From Natronosporangium hydrolyticum (GTDB taxonomy: Bacteria; Actinomycetota; Actinomycetes; Mycobacteriales; Micromonosporaceae), in assembly GCF_016925615.1 (NCBI RefSeq), contig NZ_CP070499.1:62001-126000 (forward strand): 64,000 nt of DNA, given 5' to 3'. The notes beneath the pieces are model-generated. The model did no database searches. It saw nothing but the letters and a program-made list of their open reading frames with translations, and was not told the DNA's origin. The position numbers and the translations under genes are program-made. Shown here one piece after another: positions 29,468-39,228 of this stretch. How positions within the stretch are numbered: position 1 is the first letter of the stretch; the number at the start of each line of letters is the position of its first letter.

Positions 29468-30112
29468 TCAGGCCCCCTTGGCCGTCCCGGCGTCCGGGGA
29501 TAACCCGATCAGGTGCGCGGCGGGTTCGGCGTACTCGATGCCGCGGAGCTGATCGCCGTCGAAGTGGAAGGAGGTGACGCTGGCCAGCGCGCACTCTCGC
29601 TGGCGCGGGTCGTGCCACAGCCGCCGGCCGGACAGGTGCGAGCGCAGCGTCCAGATCGGCAGTTGGTGGGAGACGCAGACCGCCTCGTGGCCGGCGGCGG
29701 CCTCCCGGGCGGTGTGCAGCGCCGCCAGCATCCGGGCGGCCATCTCGGAGTATGGCTCGCCCCAGGAGGGCCGGAACGGGTTGCGCAGCACCCACCAGTT
29801 GCGGGGGTGGCGCAGCGCGCCGTCGCCCACCCCGAACCGGCTGCCTTCGAAGTGGTTGTCGCCCTCGATCAGCCGGTCGTCGGTGTCGACCGGCAGGCCG
29901 AGCTGCTCGGCGAGCGGGCGGGCGGTCTGCTGCGCCCGCTCCAGTGGGCTGCTGACCAGGGCGGTGACGTCGCGGTCGGCGAACCATTCGGCCGCCACCA
30001 CCGCCATCTGCTGGCCGAGGTCGGAGAGGACGTAACCGGGCAGTCGTCCATAGAGGATGCCCGCCGGGTTGTCGACCTCACCGTGCCGCAGCAGGTGGAC
30101 GACGGTCTTCAT
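29468..30112 (-). CDS. Histidine phosphatase (phosphoglycerate mutase-like) family protein
   Basis: 214-residue member of the histidine phosphatase superfamily. The phosphohistidine loop is [12 protein letters not shown] (residues 7-18), the following [22 protein letters not shown] block contains the conserved Arg, and the second catalytic His is in [14 protein letters not shown] (about residue 145). The ATG overlaps the hemL stop by 4 bases (ATGA, 30112-30109), so it is co-transcribed with heme synthesis and cytochrome c genes. Substrate unknown; family members act on sugar phosphates, phosphoserine or nucleotides. Confidence 0.87.
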   Translation of the reverse strand: MKTVVHLLRHGEVDNPAGILYGRLPGYVLSDLGQQMAVVAAEWFADRDVTALVSSPLERAQQTARPLAEQLGLPVDTDDRLIEGDNHFEGSRFGVGDGALRHPRNWWVLRNPFRPSWGEPYSEMAARMLAALHTAREAAAGHEAVCVSHQLPIWTLRSHLSGRRLWHDPRQRECALASVTSFHFDGDQLRGIEYAEPAAHLIGLSPDAGTAKGA

Positions 30113-31443
30113 GAGTTACCAGCCCGCGCCGCCGCCTGTGCCGCGACCGGCAGCGCCCCGGCGAGCTGCTCCAGCGCGTCGTCGTCGAGGGCGGTGGAGA
30201 CGAACCAGGCTTCGTACGCGCTGGGGGGCAGGTAGATGCCCTGGCCGAGCATGGCGTGGAAGAACCCGGCGAAGGCGGCGGTGTCCTGGGTGCGGGCGGT
30301 GTCGTAGTCGCGGACCTCGGTCTCGGTGAAGAAGATCGAGAAGAGGTTGCCGGCGGCGGAGACCCGGTGCGGCACGCCGGCCCCGGCCAGCGCGGCGGAG
30401 GCGAGCTTGCTGACGGTGGTGGCCGCCTCATCCAGGCGGCGGTACGCGTCGGCGTCGGCCAGTCGCAACGAGGCGAGCCCGGCGGCGCAGGCGACCGGAT
30501 TGCCGGAGAGGGTGCCCGCTTGGTAGACCGGGCCGGCCGGCGCGAGCTGGGCCATCAGCTCCGCCCGGCCGCCGAATCCGGCGGCCGGCAACCCACCGCC
30601 CATCACCTTGCCGAAGGTCCACAGGTCGCCGTCGACCGGGTCGAGGCCGTGCCAGCCGCTGCGGGAGACTCGGAAGCCGGTCATCACCTCGTCCAGGATC
30701 AGCAGCGCGCCGTGGGCGTGCGCGAGCCGGGCGAGTTCGGTGTTGAAGCCGTCCCGGGGTGGCACCACGCCCATGTTGCCGGCGGCCGCCTCGGTGATCA
30801 CCGCGGCGATCTCGGTGCCGTGCTCGGCGAAGGCCGCGGTCACCGCGGCGAGGTCGTTGTAGGGGAGCACGATCGTCTCGGCGGTGGTGGCGTCGGTCAC
30901 CCCGGGCGAGCCGGGTAGTGAGAGCGTCGCCACCCCGGAACCGGCGGCGGCGAGCAACGCGTCGACGTGACCGTGGTAACAGCCGGCGAACTTGACCACC
31001 TTGCTGCGGCCGGTGGCGGCTCGGGCGAGTCGGATAGCCGACATCGTGGCTTCGGTGCCGGAGTTGACGAGCCGGACCTGGCTGACCGGGGTCCGCTCGA
31101 CGATCTCGGCGGCGAGTTCGATCTCCGCCTCGGTGGGGGTGCCGAAGCTGGTGCCGGCGGCGGCGGCGGTCTGCACCGCGTCGACCACCGCGGGGTGGGC
31201 GTGGCCGTGGATCAGCGGCCCCCACGAGCCGACCAGGTCGACGTAGCGCCGGCCGTCGGCGTCGACCAGGTAGGGGCCTTCACCACGGACCATGAACCGG
31301 GGGGCGCCCCCGACCGACTGGAACGCCCGCACAGGGGAGTTCACCCCGCCCGGGGTGAGAGCCTGGGCGCGGTCGAAGAGGGCGGTGGAGGCGGGCGCTT
31401 CGACCGGGTAGGGGGTGGCGCTGCCTGGCGATGATGTGCTCAC
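30109..31443 (-). CDS. hemL: HemL, glutamate-1-semialdehyde 2,1-aminomutase
   Basis: 444-residue PLP enzyme that converts glutamate-1-semialdehyde to 5-aminolevulinate in C5-pathway tetrapyrrole synthesis. The PLP lysine is Lys279 in [20 protein letters not shown]; the [18 protein letters not shown] cofactor-phosphate block, [14 protein letters not shown] and [11 protein letters not shown] are all intact. The start is GTG. It leads a minus-strand series in which heme synthesis, a phosphatase and cytochrome c maturation genes are coupled by 4-base or shorter gaps and overlaps. Confidence 0.96.
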   Translation of the reverse strand: MSTSSPGSATPYPVEAPASTALFDRAQALTPGGVNSPVRAFQSVGGAPRFMVRGEGPYLVDADGRRYVDLVGSWGPLIHGHAHPAVVDAVQTAAAAGTSFGTPTEAEIELAAEIVERTPVSQVRLVNSGTEATMSAIRLARAATGRSKVVKFAGCYHGHVDALLAAAGSGVATLSLPGSPGVTDATTAETIVLPYNDLAAVTAAFAEHGTEIAAVITEAAAGNMGVVPPRDGFNTELARLAHAHGALLILDEVMTGFRVSRSGWHGLDPVDGDLWTFGKVMGGGLPAAGFGGRAELMAQLAPAGPVYQAGTLSGNPVACAAGLASLRLADADAYRRLDEAATTVSKLASAALAGAGVPHRVSAAGNLFSIFFTETEVRDYDTARTQDTAAFAGFFHAMLGQGIYLPPSAYEAWFVSTALDDDALEQLAGALPVAAQAAARAGNS

Positions 31444-31516
31444 AACACGCCCATTCTGTCAGCGAGTTCGGGCGGGGTGTGCAAGGGGTGGGTCACGACG
31501 CGCTACGCTGGCTCAC

Positions 31517-31852
31517 GTGGAACGCCCAGAGCTGACGATCTCAGTTCACCGGACGCCGAGCGAGGCCGTGGTCAATCTCGCTGGCGAGATCGACATGCTC
31601 ACGGCCACCCGGCTCTCCAACACCGTCAACGACATCTTGGGTGACCCGCCGCCCCGAATCGTGCTGAACCTCTCCGGTGTGACGTTCTGCGACTCGCAGG
31701 GGCTGGGGACCTTGGTGGTGCTGAGTCGCAAGGCCAGCACCGCACAGAGTGTGTTGGTGCTCACCAACGTCGGCGACTTTCTGCTGCGGGTGCTGGACAT
31801 CACCGGGCTGCGCTCGGCGTTGATGATCCGCAACGAGTCCGCCACCCGCTGA
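31517..31852 (+). CDS. STAS-domain anti-sigma factor antagonist
   Basis: 111-residue STAS protein like RsbV/SpoIIAA. The phosphorylatable serine is Ser60 in VTFCDSQGLGTLVVLSRKA, and NLAGEIDMLTA is the N-terminal STAS strand-helix. In partner switching such a protein is phosphorylated by an RsbW-type kinase and dephosphorylated by an SpoIIE-type phosphatase; a protein with both an RsbW-like and an SpoIIE domain is encoded 5 kb away at 37090. GTG at 31517 is chosen. The divergent hemL start is 73 bases away. Confidence 0.88.
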   Translation: MERPELTISVHRTPSEAVVNLAGEIDMLTATRLSNTVNDILGDPPPRIVLNLSGVTFCDSQGLGTLVVLSRKASTAQSVLVLTNVGDFLLRVLDITGLRSALMIRNESATR

Positions 31853-31862
31853 CTCCACACCT

Positions 31863-31940
31863 TTATCCACAGGCAGACCACTTATCCACAGGCGGCTGTG
31901 GATAAGTGGTGTGGATAACTGTGGACAGCGCTGTGGATTA
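31863..31940. promoter_or_regulatory. Cluster of DnaA-box-like 9-mers
   Basis: Four exact TTATCCACA 9-mers occur at 31863-31871 (+), 31882-31890 (+), 31897-31905 (-) and 31910-31918 (-), with one-mismatch copies at 31920-31928 (CTGTCCACA, -) and 31932-31940 (TAATCCACA, -). TTATCCACA is the canonical high-affinity DnaA box, so the cluster may titrate or reactivate DnaA. It lies between convergent genes and overlaps the stop codon of the response regulator gene. No replication gene is near, so it is not taken as the origin. Confidence 0.6.
31877..31910. terminator. Hairpin between STAS and response-regulator genes
   Basis: Perfect 15-bp stem (ACCACTTATCCACAG / CTGTGGATAAGTGGT) with a GCGG loop, in the convergent spacer. 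It can end transcription from both sides. The same bases include two of the DnaA-box-like 9-mers, so the repeats may exist for the hairpin rather than for DnaA. Confidence 0.6.
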
Positions 31941-32510
31941 GAACTGTTGCGCCCGGGAGAGCACCTCGATCGCCCGGCCGACGTCCCGCACCCCGTCGCT
32001 GCCGTGCAGCGCCTCCAGCGCGGCATCCACCGCCTCGGCGAGCGCCTGCTGGCGCTGCTCCTGCTCGGCGACGATCGCCTGCTTCCGGGTGAGCTCGTTG
32101 GTCTTGGTCCACAGGTCGACGAAGAGTTCGACCTTGGCGCGCAGGGCGAACGGGTCGACCGGCTTGGTGAGGTAGTCGACCGCGCCCGCCGCGTACCCGC
32201 GCAGCGCCAGCTGCGCGTCCCGATCGGCGGCGGTGAGGAAGATGATCGGGATGTGTCGGGTCCGCTCGCGGGCCTTGATGTGGCTCGCCGTCTCGAACCC
32301 GTCCATCTCCGGCATCTGGGCGTCGAGCATGATCACCGCGAAGTCGTCGACCAGCAGCTTCTTCAGCGCCGCCTCGCCGCTGGTCACCGAGACCGGCTCG
32401 ACCGGTATCCCCTGTAACAGCGCGGCCAGGGCGGTGAGGTTTTCTTTGCGGTCGTCGACCAGCAGCGCCTTGGCGGTCCGGCCGGTGCTGCCGAGCCGGG
32501 GGCTGGTCAC
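31938..32510 (-). CDS. Response regulator, receiver domain with coiled C-terminal tail
   Basis: 190-residue protein. Residues 13-130 are a receiver domain with acidic pocket LLVDD (19-20), phosphoacceptor Asp63 in VIMLDAQMPEMDG, the FLTAAD switch Thr and KPVD with the conserved Lys. The remaining 60 residues (ELTRKQAIVAEQEQRQQALAEAV) form a likely coiled coil with no DNA-binding domain. The GTG start overlaps the stop of the giant hybrid kinase by 4 bases, so it is the obvious phosphorelay partner or output for that kinase. Confidence 0.9.
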   Translation of the reverse strand: MTSPRLGSTGRTAKALLVDDRKENLTALAALLQGIPVEPVSVTSGEAALKKLLVDDFAVIMLDAQMPEMDGFETASHIKARERTRHIPIIFLTAADRDAQLALRGYAAGAVDYLTKPVDPFALRAKVELFVDLWTKTNELTRKQAIVAEQEQRQQALAEAVDAALEALHGSDGVRDVGRAIEVLSRAQQF

Positions 32511-35500
32511 GACTGCTCCCGCGGCGGGGCGCCCGCCCCCGCCTCGACGCGGGCGCCGGAGACCCAGCCGCCCATCATGTCGAGCAACTCGTCCAGGTCG
32601 ACCGGCTTGGTGATGTAGTCGCTGCCGCCGGCCAGCAGCGCCGACTCCCGGTCGCCCGGCATCGCCTTCGCGGTCAGGAACACGATCGGCAACTCCGCGA
32701 ACTGGTGTTCCCGCCGAATCGCCCGGGTGGTCTCGTAGCCGTCCTGTTCTGGCATCATCGCGTCCATCAACACGATGTGTACGTCGGGATTTTCGGCGAG
32801 CAGGCGCACCCCGTCGGCGCCGTTGTCCGCGTAGAGAACCGTCATACCGTGTAGCTCCAGTGCGCTGGTAAGGGCGAACACGTTGCGTACGTCATCATCG
32901 ACGATTAGTACCGTAGCGCCATCGAGCTGGTCGGCGGCTGAGTTGGTCCGCCGGTTCGAGGTCGGCGCCTCCCGCAGCATCGGCATCGCGGTGCCGGCGC
33001 GCCCCACCGGGACGTTGCTGGCCGGCCTGGTGACCGACTCCGGCACCAGCACATCCGGCAGGTAGAGGGTGAACGACGAGCCCTCACCGGGACGGGAGGT
33101 GACGGTGATCGTGCCGCCGAGCAGCCCGGCCAGGTCGCGGCTGATCGACAATCCCAGCCCGGTGCCGCCGAACCGGCGGCTGGTCGTGCCGTCGGCCTGC
33201 TGGAACGCCTCGAAGACCAGCTCCACCTTGTCGTCGGGGATGCCGATCCCGGTGTCGGTGACGGTGAATCCGATTACCTGCCGGGCGGCGGCGAGCGTCC
33301 CGGATTCGAAGGACAGCTCCGGCGGGGCCGGCGCGATCCGGAGCGTCACCGAACCAGAGTCGGTGAACTTCACCGCGTTCGACACCAGGTTGCGCAGGAC
33401 CTGCTGGAGCCGCTGGCCATCGGTGACCACGACGCCCTGGGCGAGTTCGGGGTCGATCTCCACCCCGAACCGGAGCCCCTTCTCCTTGGCCTGCGGCGCG
33501 AAGCCCTGCTCGACGTAGCCCCGGATCTCCTCGAACTCCACGTCGGTCGGCTCCACCTCGGTCCGACCGGCTTCGATCTTGGATAGGTCGAGGATGTCGT
33601 CGATCAACGACAGCAGGTCCGAGCCGGCGCTGTGGATCGTGTTCGCGAACTCGATCTGCTTCGCCGTCAGGTTCCGGTCAGTGTTGTCCGCGAGCAGCCG
33701 GGCCAGCAACAACAACGAGTTGAGCGGGGTACGCAGCTCGTGGCTCATGTTGGCGAGGAACTCGGACTTGTAGGCGGAGGCCCGGGCGAGCTGCTGGGCC
33801 TTCTCCTCCAGCCCGAGCCGGGCCAGCTCGATCTCCCGGTTCTTGGTCTCGATGTTGCCCTTCTGCTCCTGCAGCAGCGCGGCCTTCTCTTCCAGCTCGG
33901 CGTTGGTGCGCTGCAGCTCCGCGGATTGTTCCTGGAGTTCATGGGCGAGCCGCTGGGACTGGGCGAGCAGCTCCTCAGTCCGCCGGTTGGCCTGGATGGT
34001 GTTGAGCGCCACCCCGACGTGCGCCACCAGCCGCTCCAGGAACATCGTGTGGAGCTGCAGGAACTGGCCGATCGAGGCGAACTCGATCACTCCCAACAGC
34101 TCGCCCTCGAAGACGATCGGCAGCACGATCAGGTCCGCCGGCGGGGTCTCGGCGAGCCCGGAGCGGACGGTCAGCTTGGTGGACGGCCCGGTGGAGACCC
34201 GGATCGCCTTCCGGGTAACCGCGGCCTGCCCGACCAGGCCCTCACCCGGCCCGAAGGTGATCTCCCGGTCGCGGGCCACATAGCCGTACGCGGCGGCGAG
34301 CCGCAGCCGCGGCGAAGCGTCCTCGTTGTCGGCGAGGAAGAAGGCGCCGAGCTGCGCCTCCACCAGCGGCGTGACCTCGTTCATGATCATGCGGGTGACC
34401 TCGGCGATATCCCGCTGCCCCTGTAGCAGGCTGCCGAGCCGGGCCAGGTTGGAGTCCAGCCAGGCCTGGTCGGCGTTGGTCGAGGTGGTGTCCCGCAGGG
34501 TCACGATCATCTGGTTGATGTTGTCCTTCAGCGAGGCGACCTCACCCTGCGCGTCTACCGTGATCGCCTGGTTCAGGTCGCCGCGGGTGACCGCGGTGGA
34601 GACCTGCGAGATCGCCCGTAGCTGGGTGGTGAGCGTCGACGCGAGCTGGTTGACGTTCTCGGTGAGGTCGCGCCAGGTGCCGGAGACGCCCTTGACTTGG
34701 GCCTGGCCGCCGAGTTTGCCTTCGGTGCCGACTTCGCGGGCGACTCGGGTGACTTCGTCGGCGAAGCTGGAGAGCTGGTCGACCATGGTGTTGACGGTGC
34801 TCTTGAGCTTCAGGATCTCGCCCTGGGCGTCGACGGTGATCTTCTGCGAGAGGTCGCCCTGGGCGACCGCCGTGGTGACCTGGGCGATGTTGCGGACCTG
34901 GTTGGTGAGGTTCGCGGCCATGCTGTTGACGTTGTCGGTGAGGTCGCGCCAGGTGCCGGAGACGCCTTTGACTTGGGCTTGGCCGCCGAGTTTGCCTTCG
35001 GTGCCGACTTCGCGGGCGACTCGGGTGACTTCGTCGGCGAACCGGGAAAGTTGGTCGACCATGGTGTTGACGGTGCTCTTGAGCTTCAGGATCTCGCCCT
35101 GCGCGTCCACCGTGGTCTTCTGACTCAGGTCGCCCTGCGCCACCGCGGTCGCCACCTGAGCGATGTTGCGGACCTGGTTGGTGAGGTTCGCGGCCATGCT
35201 GTTGACGTTGTCGGTGAGGTCGCGCCAGGTGCCGGAGACGCCTTTGACTTGGGCTTGGCCGCCGAGTTTGCCTTCGGTGCCGACTTCGCGGGCGACTCGG
35301 GTGACTTCGTCGGCGAAGCTGGATAGCTGGTCGACCATGGTGTTGACGGTCGTCTTCAACGCGAGGATCTCGCCCTGGGCGTCGACGGTGATCTTCTGCG
35401 AGAGGTCGCCCTGGGCGACCGCCGTGGTGACCTGGGCGATGTTGCGGACCTGGTTGGTCAGGTTGGAGGCCATGCTGTTGACGTTGTCGGTGAGGTCGCG

Positions 35501-36922
35501 CCAGGTGCCGGAGACGCCTTTGACTTGGGCTTGGCCGCCGAGTTTGCCTTCGGTGCCGACTTCGCGGGCGACTCGGGTGACTTCGTCGGCGAAGCTGGAT
35601 AGCTGGTCGACCATGGTGTTCACGGTGCTCTTCAGCTCCAGAATCTCGCCCCGTGCGTCGACGGTGATCTTCTGGGTGAGGTCGCCCTGCGCCACCGCGG
35701 TGGAGACCTGGGCGATGTTGCGGACCTGCGCGGTCAGATTGCCCGCCAGCTGGTTGACGTTCTCGGTGAGGTCGCGCCAGGTGCCGGAGACGCCTTTGAC
35801 TTGGGCTTGGCCGCCGAGTTTGCCTTCGGTGCCGACTTCGCGGGCGACTCGGGTGACTTCGTCGGCGAAGCTGGATAGCTGGTCGACCATGGTGTTCACG
35901 GTGTCCTTCAGCTCCAGGATCTCGCCCTGCGCCGCCACCGTGATCTTCTGGGACAGGTCACCCCGAGCGACCGCGGTGGAGACCTGGGCGATGTTGCGGA
36001 CCTGCGCAGTCAGGTTCGACGCCATCGAGTTGACGTTGTCGGTCAGGTCCTTCCACGTCCCGGCCACGCCCGGCACCTCGGCCTGGCCGCCGAGCTTGCC
36101 TTCGGTGCCGACCTCGCGAGCCACCCGGGTCACCTCCTCGGCGAAGACCCGCAGCGTGTCGGTGAGGGAGTTGATCGTGTGCGCGAGCTCGGCCACCTCG
36201 CCCTTGGCCGACACGGTGGTCTTCTGCGACAGGTCCCCGTGCGCCATCGCCGTCGCCACCTGCGAGATCGAGCGCACCTGGTGGGTCAGGTTGCCGGCCA
36301 TCGAGTTGACGTTGTCGGTGAGGTCGCGCCAGGTGCCGGAGACCCCCTTCACCCGGGCCTGGCCGCCGAGCTTGCCTTCGCTGCCGACTTCGCGGGCGAC
36401 CCGGGTGACCTCGTCGGCGAAGCTGGAGAGCTGGTCGACCATGGTGTTGACGTTCCGGCCGATCCGCAGGAACTCGCCGCGCAGCGGCCGGCCGTCGATC
36501 TCGGCCGGCATGTGCTGGGTCAGGTCGCCCTCGGCGACCCGTTCGATCACCCGGGCGATCTCGGTGGCGGGGCTGCCGAGATCATCGACGAGCGCGTTGA
36601 CCGAGTTGGCGGCGTCCAGCCACGCCCCCTCGTACTCCTCTTCGTCGATCCGCTCGGTGAGCCGGCCCTCCCGGCCCACCACCCGGCTGATCCGCTTCAG
36701 GTCCCGGTGCTGCCGCTGCTGCAGCCCGATCACGTCGTTGAAGGCGTCCGCCACCTCACCGGCGAGGCCGAACCGCCGGGGCAGCCGCACCGACAGGTTG
36801 CCGGCGCGGACCTCCCGCAATGCACCGGCGAGCTCTGCCAGCACCGCCTCGCAGTCGTCGGCGGGGCCGGCCGGGTGCGCGCTGGCCGGGTCCGTACCAG
36901 GAGTCTGGTCCGTGCTAGGCAT
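32507..36922 (-). CDS. Hybrid sensor histidine kinase with multiple HAMP repeats, GAF and receiver domains
   Basis: 1471-residue soluble kinase with no membrane segment. Residues about 40-820 are an array of HAMP-like modules arranged in 92-residue repeats; seven carry [ST]EGKLGGQA-type blocks followed by GDL[ST]QK blocks. A GAF domain (about 850-990), a coiled coil rich in Glu/Gln/Leu, a HisKA domain with His1061 in [10 protein letters not shown], an HATPase domain ([18 protein letters not shown]) and a C-terminal receiver (phosphoacceptor Asp1387 in [13 protein letters not shown]) follow. This resembles fungal group III (Nik1/Os-1) osmosensing kinases and large actinobacterial relatives. 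ATG at 36922 is chosen for its GGAGGAG ribosome site. The downstream response regulator gene overlaps by 4 bases. Confidence 0.93.
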   Translation of the reverse strand: MPSTDQTPGTDPASAHPAGPADDCEAVLAELAGALREVRAGNLSVRLPRRFGLAGEVADAFNDVIGLQQRQHRDLKRISRVVGREGRLTERIDEEEYEGAWLDAANSVNALVDDLGSPATEIARVIERVAEGDLTQHMPAEIDGRPLRGEFLRIGRNVNTMVDQLSSFADEVTRVAREVGSEGKLGGQARVKGVSGTWRDLTDNVNSMAGNLTHQVRSISQVATAMAHGDLSQKTTVSAKGEVAELAHTINSLTDTLRVFAEEVTRVAREVGTEGKLGGQAEVPGVAGTWKDLTDNVNSMASNLTAQVRNIAQVSTAVARGDLSQKITVAAQGEILELKDTVNTMVDQLSSFADEVTRVAREVGTEGKLGGQAQVKGVSGTWRDLTENVNQLAGNLTAQVRNIAQVSTAVAQGDLTQKITVDARGEILELKSTVNTMVDQLSSFADEVTRVAREVGTEGKLGGQAQVKGVSGTWRDLTDNVNSMASNLTNQVRNIAQVTTAVAQGDLSQKITVDAQGEILALKTTVNTMVDQLSSFADEVTRVAREVGTEGKLGGQAQVKGVSGTWRDLTDNVNSMAANLTNQVRNIAQVATAVAQGDLSQKTTVDAQGEILKLKSTVNTMVDQLSRFADEVTRVAREVGTEGKLGGQAQVKGVSGTWRDLTDNVNSMAANLTNQVRNIAQVTTAVAQGDLSQKITVDAQGEILKLKSTVNTMVDQLSSFADEVTRVAREVGTEGKLGGQAQVKGVSGTWRDLTENVNQLASTLTTQLRAISQVSTAVTRGDLNQAITVDAQGEVASLKDNINQMIVTLRDTTSTNADQAWLDSNLARLGSLLQGQRDIAEVTRMIMNEVTPLVEAQLGAFFLADNEDASPRLRLAAAYGYVARDREITFGPGEGLVGQAAVTRKAIRVSTGPSTKLTVRSGLAETPPADLIVLPIVFEGELLGVIEFASIGQFLQLHTMFLERLVAHVGVALNTIQANRRTEELLAQSQRLAHELQEQSAELQRTNAELEEKAALLQEQKGNIETKNREIELARLGLEEKAQQLARASAYKSEFLANMSHELRTPLNSLLLLARLLADNTDRNLTAKQIEFANTIHSAGSDLLSLIDDILDLSKIEAGRTEVEPTDVEFEEIRGYVEQGFAPQAKEKGLRFGVEIDPELAQGVVVTDGQRLQQVLRNLVSNAVKFTDSGSVTLRIAPAPPELSFESGTLAAARQVIGFTVTDTGIGIPDDKVELVFEAFQQADGTTSRRFGGTGLGLSISRDLAGLLGGTITVTSRPGEGSSFTLYLPDVLVPESVTRPASNVPVGRAGTAMPMLREAPTSNRRTNSAADQLDGATVLIVDDDVRNVFALTSALELHGMTVLYADNGADGVRLLAENPDVHIVLMDAMMPEQDGYETTRAIRREHQFAELPIVFLTAKAMPGDRESALLAGGSDYITKPVDLDELLDMMGGWVSGARVEAGAGAPPREQS
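34680..36440 (-). repeat. 276-bp tandem DNA repeats encoding HAMP modules
   Basis: A block encoding [12 protein letters not shown] recurs with an exact 276-bp period (marker bases at 34694, 34970, 35246, 35522 and 35798), with two more diverged copies further 5' in the gene. The copies between 34900 and 35870 are nearly identical over more than 150 bp each. This makes the gene prone to recombination that changes the number of HAMP modules. Confidence 0.9.
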
Positions 36923-37089
36923 GGGTCTCCTCCGCAGCTCGGGGGTCCCCCCATCATGGCCGCTACCACCCACCGCTCGCGACCCGGGGAGCGCAGCTGC
37001 TCACGGTACGCTGACCTGCTGAGTCGGCCAACTACGCCGAGGGAGGACACGGGTTTGGCGCTCGTTCGGTGGTCGGGGAGACTGAGGCG

Positions 37090-39228
37090 GTGACGGATGC
37101 CGTACCCCGCGATGACCGGGTGGTGCGCCGGGTCCGACTGCCGGCCGACCGCCGCACTCCGGCGTCGGCGCGGGCGGTGGTCCGGTCGGTGCTCTCGGAG
37201 GCCCAGTTGGACGAGCTGGCCGACGCGGCGCTGCTGCTTACCACCGAACTCTCCACCAACGCGGTGGTGCACGCCGGCACCGACCTCGACCTGGAAGTGA
37301 TCGCCGACGCCTACGGACTCACCGTCACCGTCGTCGACGACCTCCGCGGCATCGTGCCGCCCACCGAGCCGAGCGCCGAGGGCCCCCAGAGCGAGCCGGT
37401 CGGGTCGGCGCCGCCGACCAAGACCCTGGCCGACCTCGCCGACCGGGGGCGAGGGCTGCTGCTCGTCGACCACTTCGCCACCCGCTGGGGGACCACCCAC
37501 TACGAACAGGGCAAAGGTGTCTGGTTCCGGCTCAACCGGCCCGGCGTGCCGGAACCGGCCGACGCCCTCACGAAGCTCACCGAACTCGCCGCCAACGGTC
37601 CGGGCACCGACAACAGCACCGACGTGCCGGCGCTCAACGCGCTGCTCGACATCGCCCCCGAGCCGTACGCGGAGGATCCGCTGGGTGAGTTCGCTCACTC
37701 ACTGCTTACCAAAATGGCCGAGCTGGTCGGCGCGGGCGGCGGAGTGGTCCGCTACGACCTGGGCGAGGGCGCCGGCCCCACCGTGCTCGCCCGGTACGGC
37801 CGCGCCCCGAAGGCCGGCACCGCCACGCTGCGGGTGCCGCTGGCGCTCGGCGGCGTCGCCACCGGCGAGCTGGAGCTGGACGTTCCCGCCACCGCGTATG
37901 TGCGGCCGCTCGCCGCGCTGGTGGCCGAACGGCTGACGCTGGCCCTGGAGAACGACCGGCTCCGCCGCGCCGAACGGCGCCGGCAGACCTGGCTGACCTT
38001 CCTCGCCGAGGCGAGCGAGCTGCTGGCGCAGTCGCTCGACGTCGAGCTGACCATGGCGCTGATCCCGCAGCTGGTGGTGCCCCGGCTCGGTCAGTGGTCG
38101 GCGGTACACACCACCGACAACTGGGGCCGGCTGCAGCTGGAGGCGGCCGCCCACGCCGACGAGGAGAGCCTGTCGGAGCTGCACACCGCCCTGCAGCAGA
38201 CCGGCCCGGACACTGCGCTCGCCCGGCTGCCCAACGCGTTGCGCGCCGGCGGCCAGGTGCCGCTGCCGGCGCCCACCGAAGGGTTCGCGATTCCGCTGAT
38301 CGCCCGCGGGCAGCTGCTCGGCACCCTCTCGATCGGCCGGCACGTCAACCGCCGGCACGAGCCGGACGAGGTGGCGGTGCTGCAAGACGTCGCCCGGCGG
38401 GCGGCGCTCGCCGTCGACAACGCGCGGATCCACGCCGAACGTCGCAGCGTCGCCCGTACCCTGCAGCGCTCGCTGCTGCCACCCGCCCTGCCGGCCGTCC
38501 CCGGCCTGGGCTTCGGCGCCGCTTACGTGCCTACCGGCGACGCGGTCGACGTGGGCGGCGACTTCTACGACGTGGTGAAGCTCGCCACCGACCGGTGGCT
38601 GGTGGCGATCGGCGACGTCTCCGGCAAAGGGGTGCAGGCGGCGACCATCACCGGCCTGGTGCGGGAGGTGATCCGGGCGCTGGCCCGCGGTGGCCGGCCG
38701 CTGCCAGAGATCCTGGAACGGATCAACGAAACCCTCGTCGAACGGGGCCGCGGCCGGTTCTGCACGCTCGCGCTCGCCTCGGTGCAGCTCACCGACGGCG
38801 GTCCGGTCTCGGTCGCGCTGCACCTGGCCGGGCACGAACGGCCGCTGCTGGTGCGAGCCGACGGGCGCACCAGCTCGGCCGGCTCCGGTGGCACCGCCCT
38901 CGGCCTACTCGACACCATCAACTGCCCGGCGGAGACAGTCCAGCTGCGGTCCGGCGACTCGCTGATCTTCTACACCGACGGGGTCACCGAACGCCGCCGG
39001 GGCCGGGAACTCTACGGCTGGCAGCGGCTCCGGGACGCCGCCGCCCCGCTCGCGCAGTATTCAGCCGAGGTGATCGCGGCCCGACTGCGGACCGCCACCA
39101 TCGGCTTCTCCAGCGAACCACCCCGCGACGACATCGCGCTGCTGGTGCTCCGAAACGAGCCACCGGTGCCGCCCGCATCCGGCCGGACCAACGCGCCGGC
39201 CAGCCTGATCAAGGAGAGTTCCGTATGA
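37090..39228 (+). CDS. RsbW-like ATPase / GAF / SpoIIE-type serine phosphatase
   Basis: 712-residue signalling protein. The N-terminal part (about residues 1-150) is an RsbW-like GHKL ATPase domain (LLLTTELSTNAVVHAG; a loop with RGRGLLLVDHFATRWGT). A middle GAF region (about 290-445) is followed by a PP2C-type SpoIIE phosphatase (about 460-695) with metal-binding aspartates in GDFYDVV, IGDVSGKG and FYTDGVTE, and a final RDDIALLVL. It probably controls phosphorylation of a STAS antagonist, such as the one at 31517. GTG at 37090 has GGGGAG 9 bases upstream; GTG 37069 is the alternative. It is divergent from the giant kinase gene and its stop overlaps the next gene (ATGA). Confidence 0.9.
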   Translation: MTDAVPRDDRVVRRVRLPADRRTPASARAVVRSVLSEAQLDELADAALLLTTELSTNAVVHAGTDLDLEVIADAYGLTVTVVDDLRGIVPPTEPSAEGPQSEPVGSAPPTKTLADLADRGRGLLLVDHFATRWGTTHYEQGKGVWFRLNRPGVPEPADALTKLTELAANGPGTDNSTDVPALNALLDIAPEPYAEDPLGEFAHSLLTKMAELVGAGGGVVRYDLGEGAGPTVLARYGRAPKAGTATLRVPLALGGVATGELELDVPATAYVRPLAALVAERLTLALENDRLRRAERRRQTWLTFLAEASELLAQSLDVELTMALIPQLVVPRLGQWSAVHTTDNWGRLQLEAAAHADEESLSELHTALQQTGPDTALARLPNALRAGGQVPLPAPTEGFAIPLIARGQLLGTLSIGRHVNRRHEPDEVAVLQDVARRAALAVDNARIHAERRSVARTLQRSLLPPALPAVPGLGFGAAYVPTGDAVDVGGDFYDVVKLATDRWLVAIGDVSGKGVQAATITGLVREVIRALARGGRPLPEILERINETLVERGRGRFCTLALASVQLTDGGPVSVALHLAGHERPLLVRADGRTSSAGSGGTALGLLDTINCPAETVQLRSGDSLIFYTDGVTERRRGRELYGWQRLRDAAAPLAQYSAEVIAARLRTATIGFSSEPPRDDIALLVLRNEPPVPPASGRTNAPASLIKESSV

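Noticed and set aside
31863-31940. Chromosome origin (oriC) at the DnaA-box cluster
   Set aside because: No dnaA, dnaN, rpmH or other origin-linked genes nearby, only six boxes, and no AT-rich unwinding region. Kept as a DnaA-box-like cluster or terminator only.
34680-36440. CRISPR-like array
   Set aside because: The 276-bp direct repeats are in frame, encode HAMP modules and have no short repeat-spacer pattern or cas genes.
35163-37022. 619-residue plus-strand open frame opposite the hybrid kinase gene
   Set aside because: It is antisense to the HAMP-repeat region and exists because codon use on the other strand lacks stops; its repeated Ser/Trp-rich translation has no family features, while the minus strand encodes a complete kinase.
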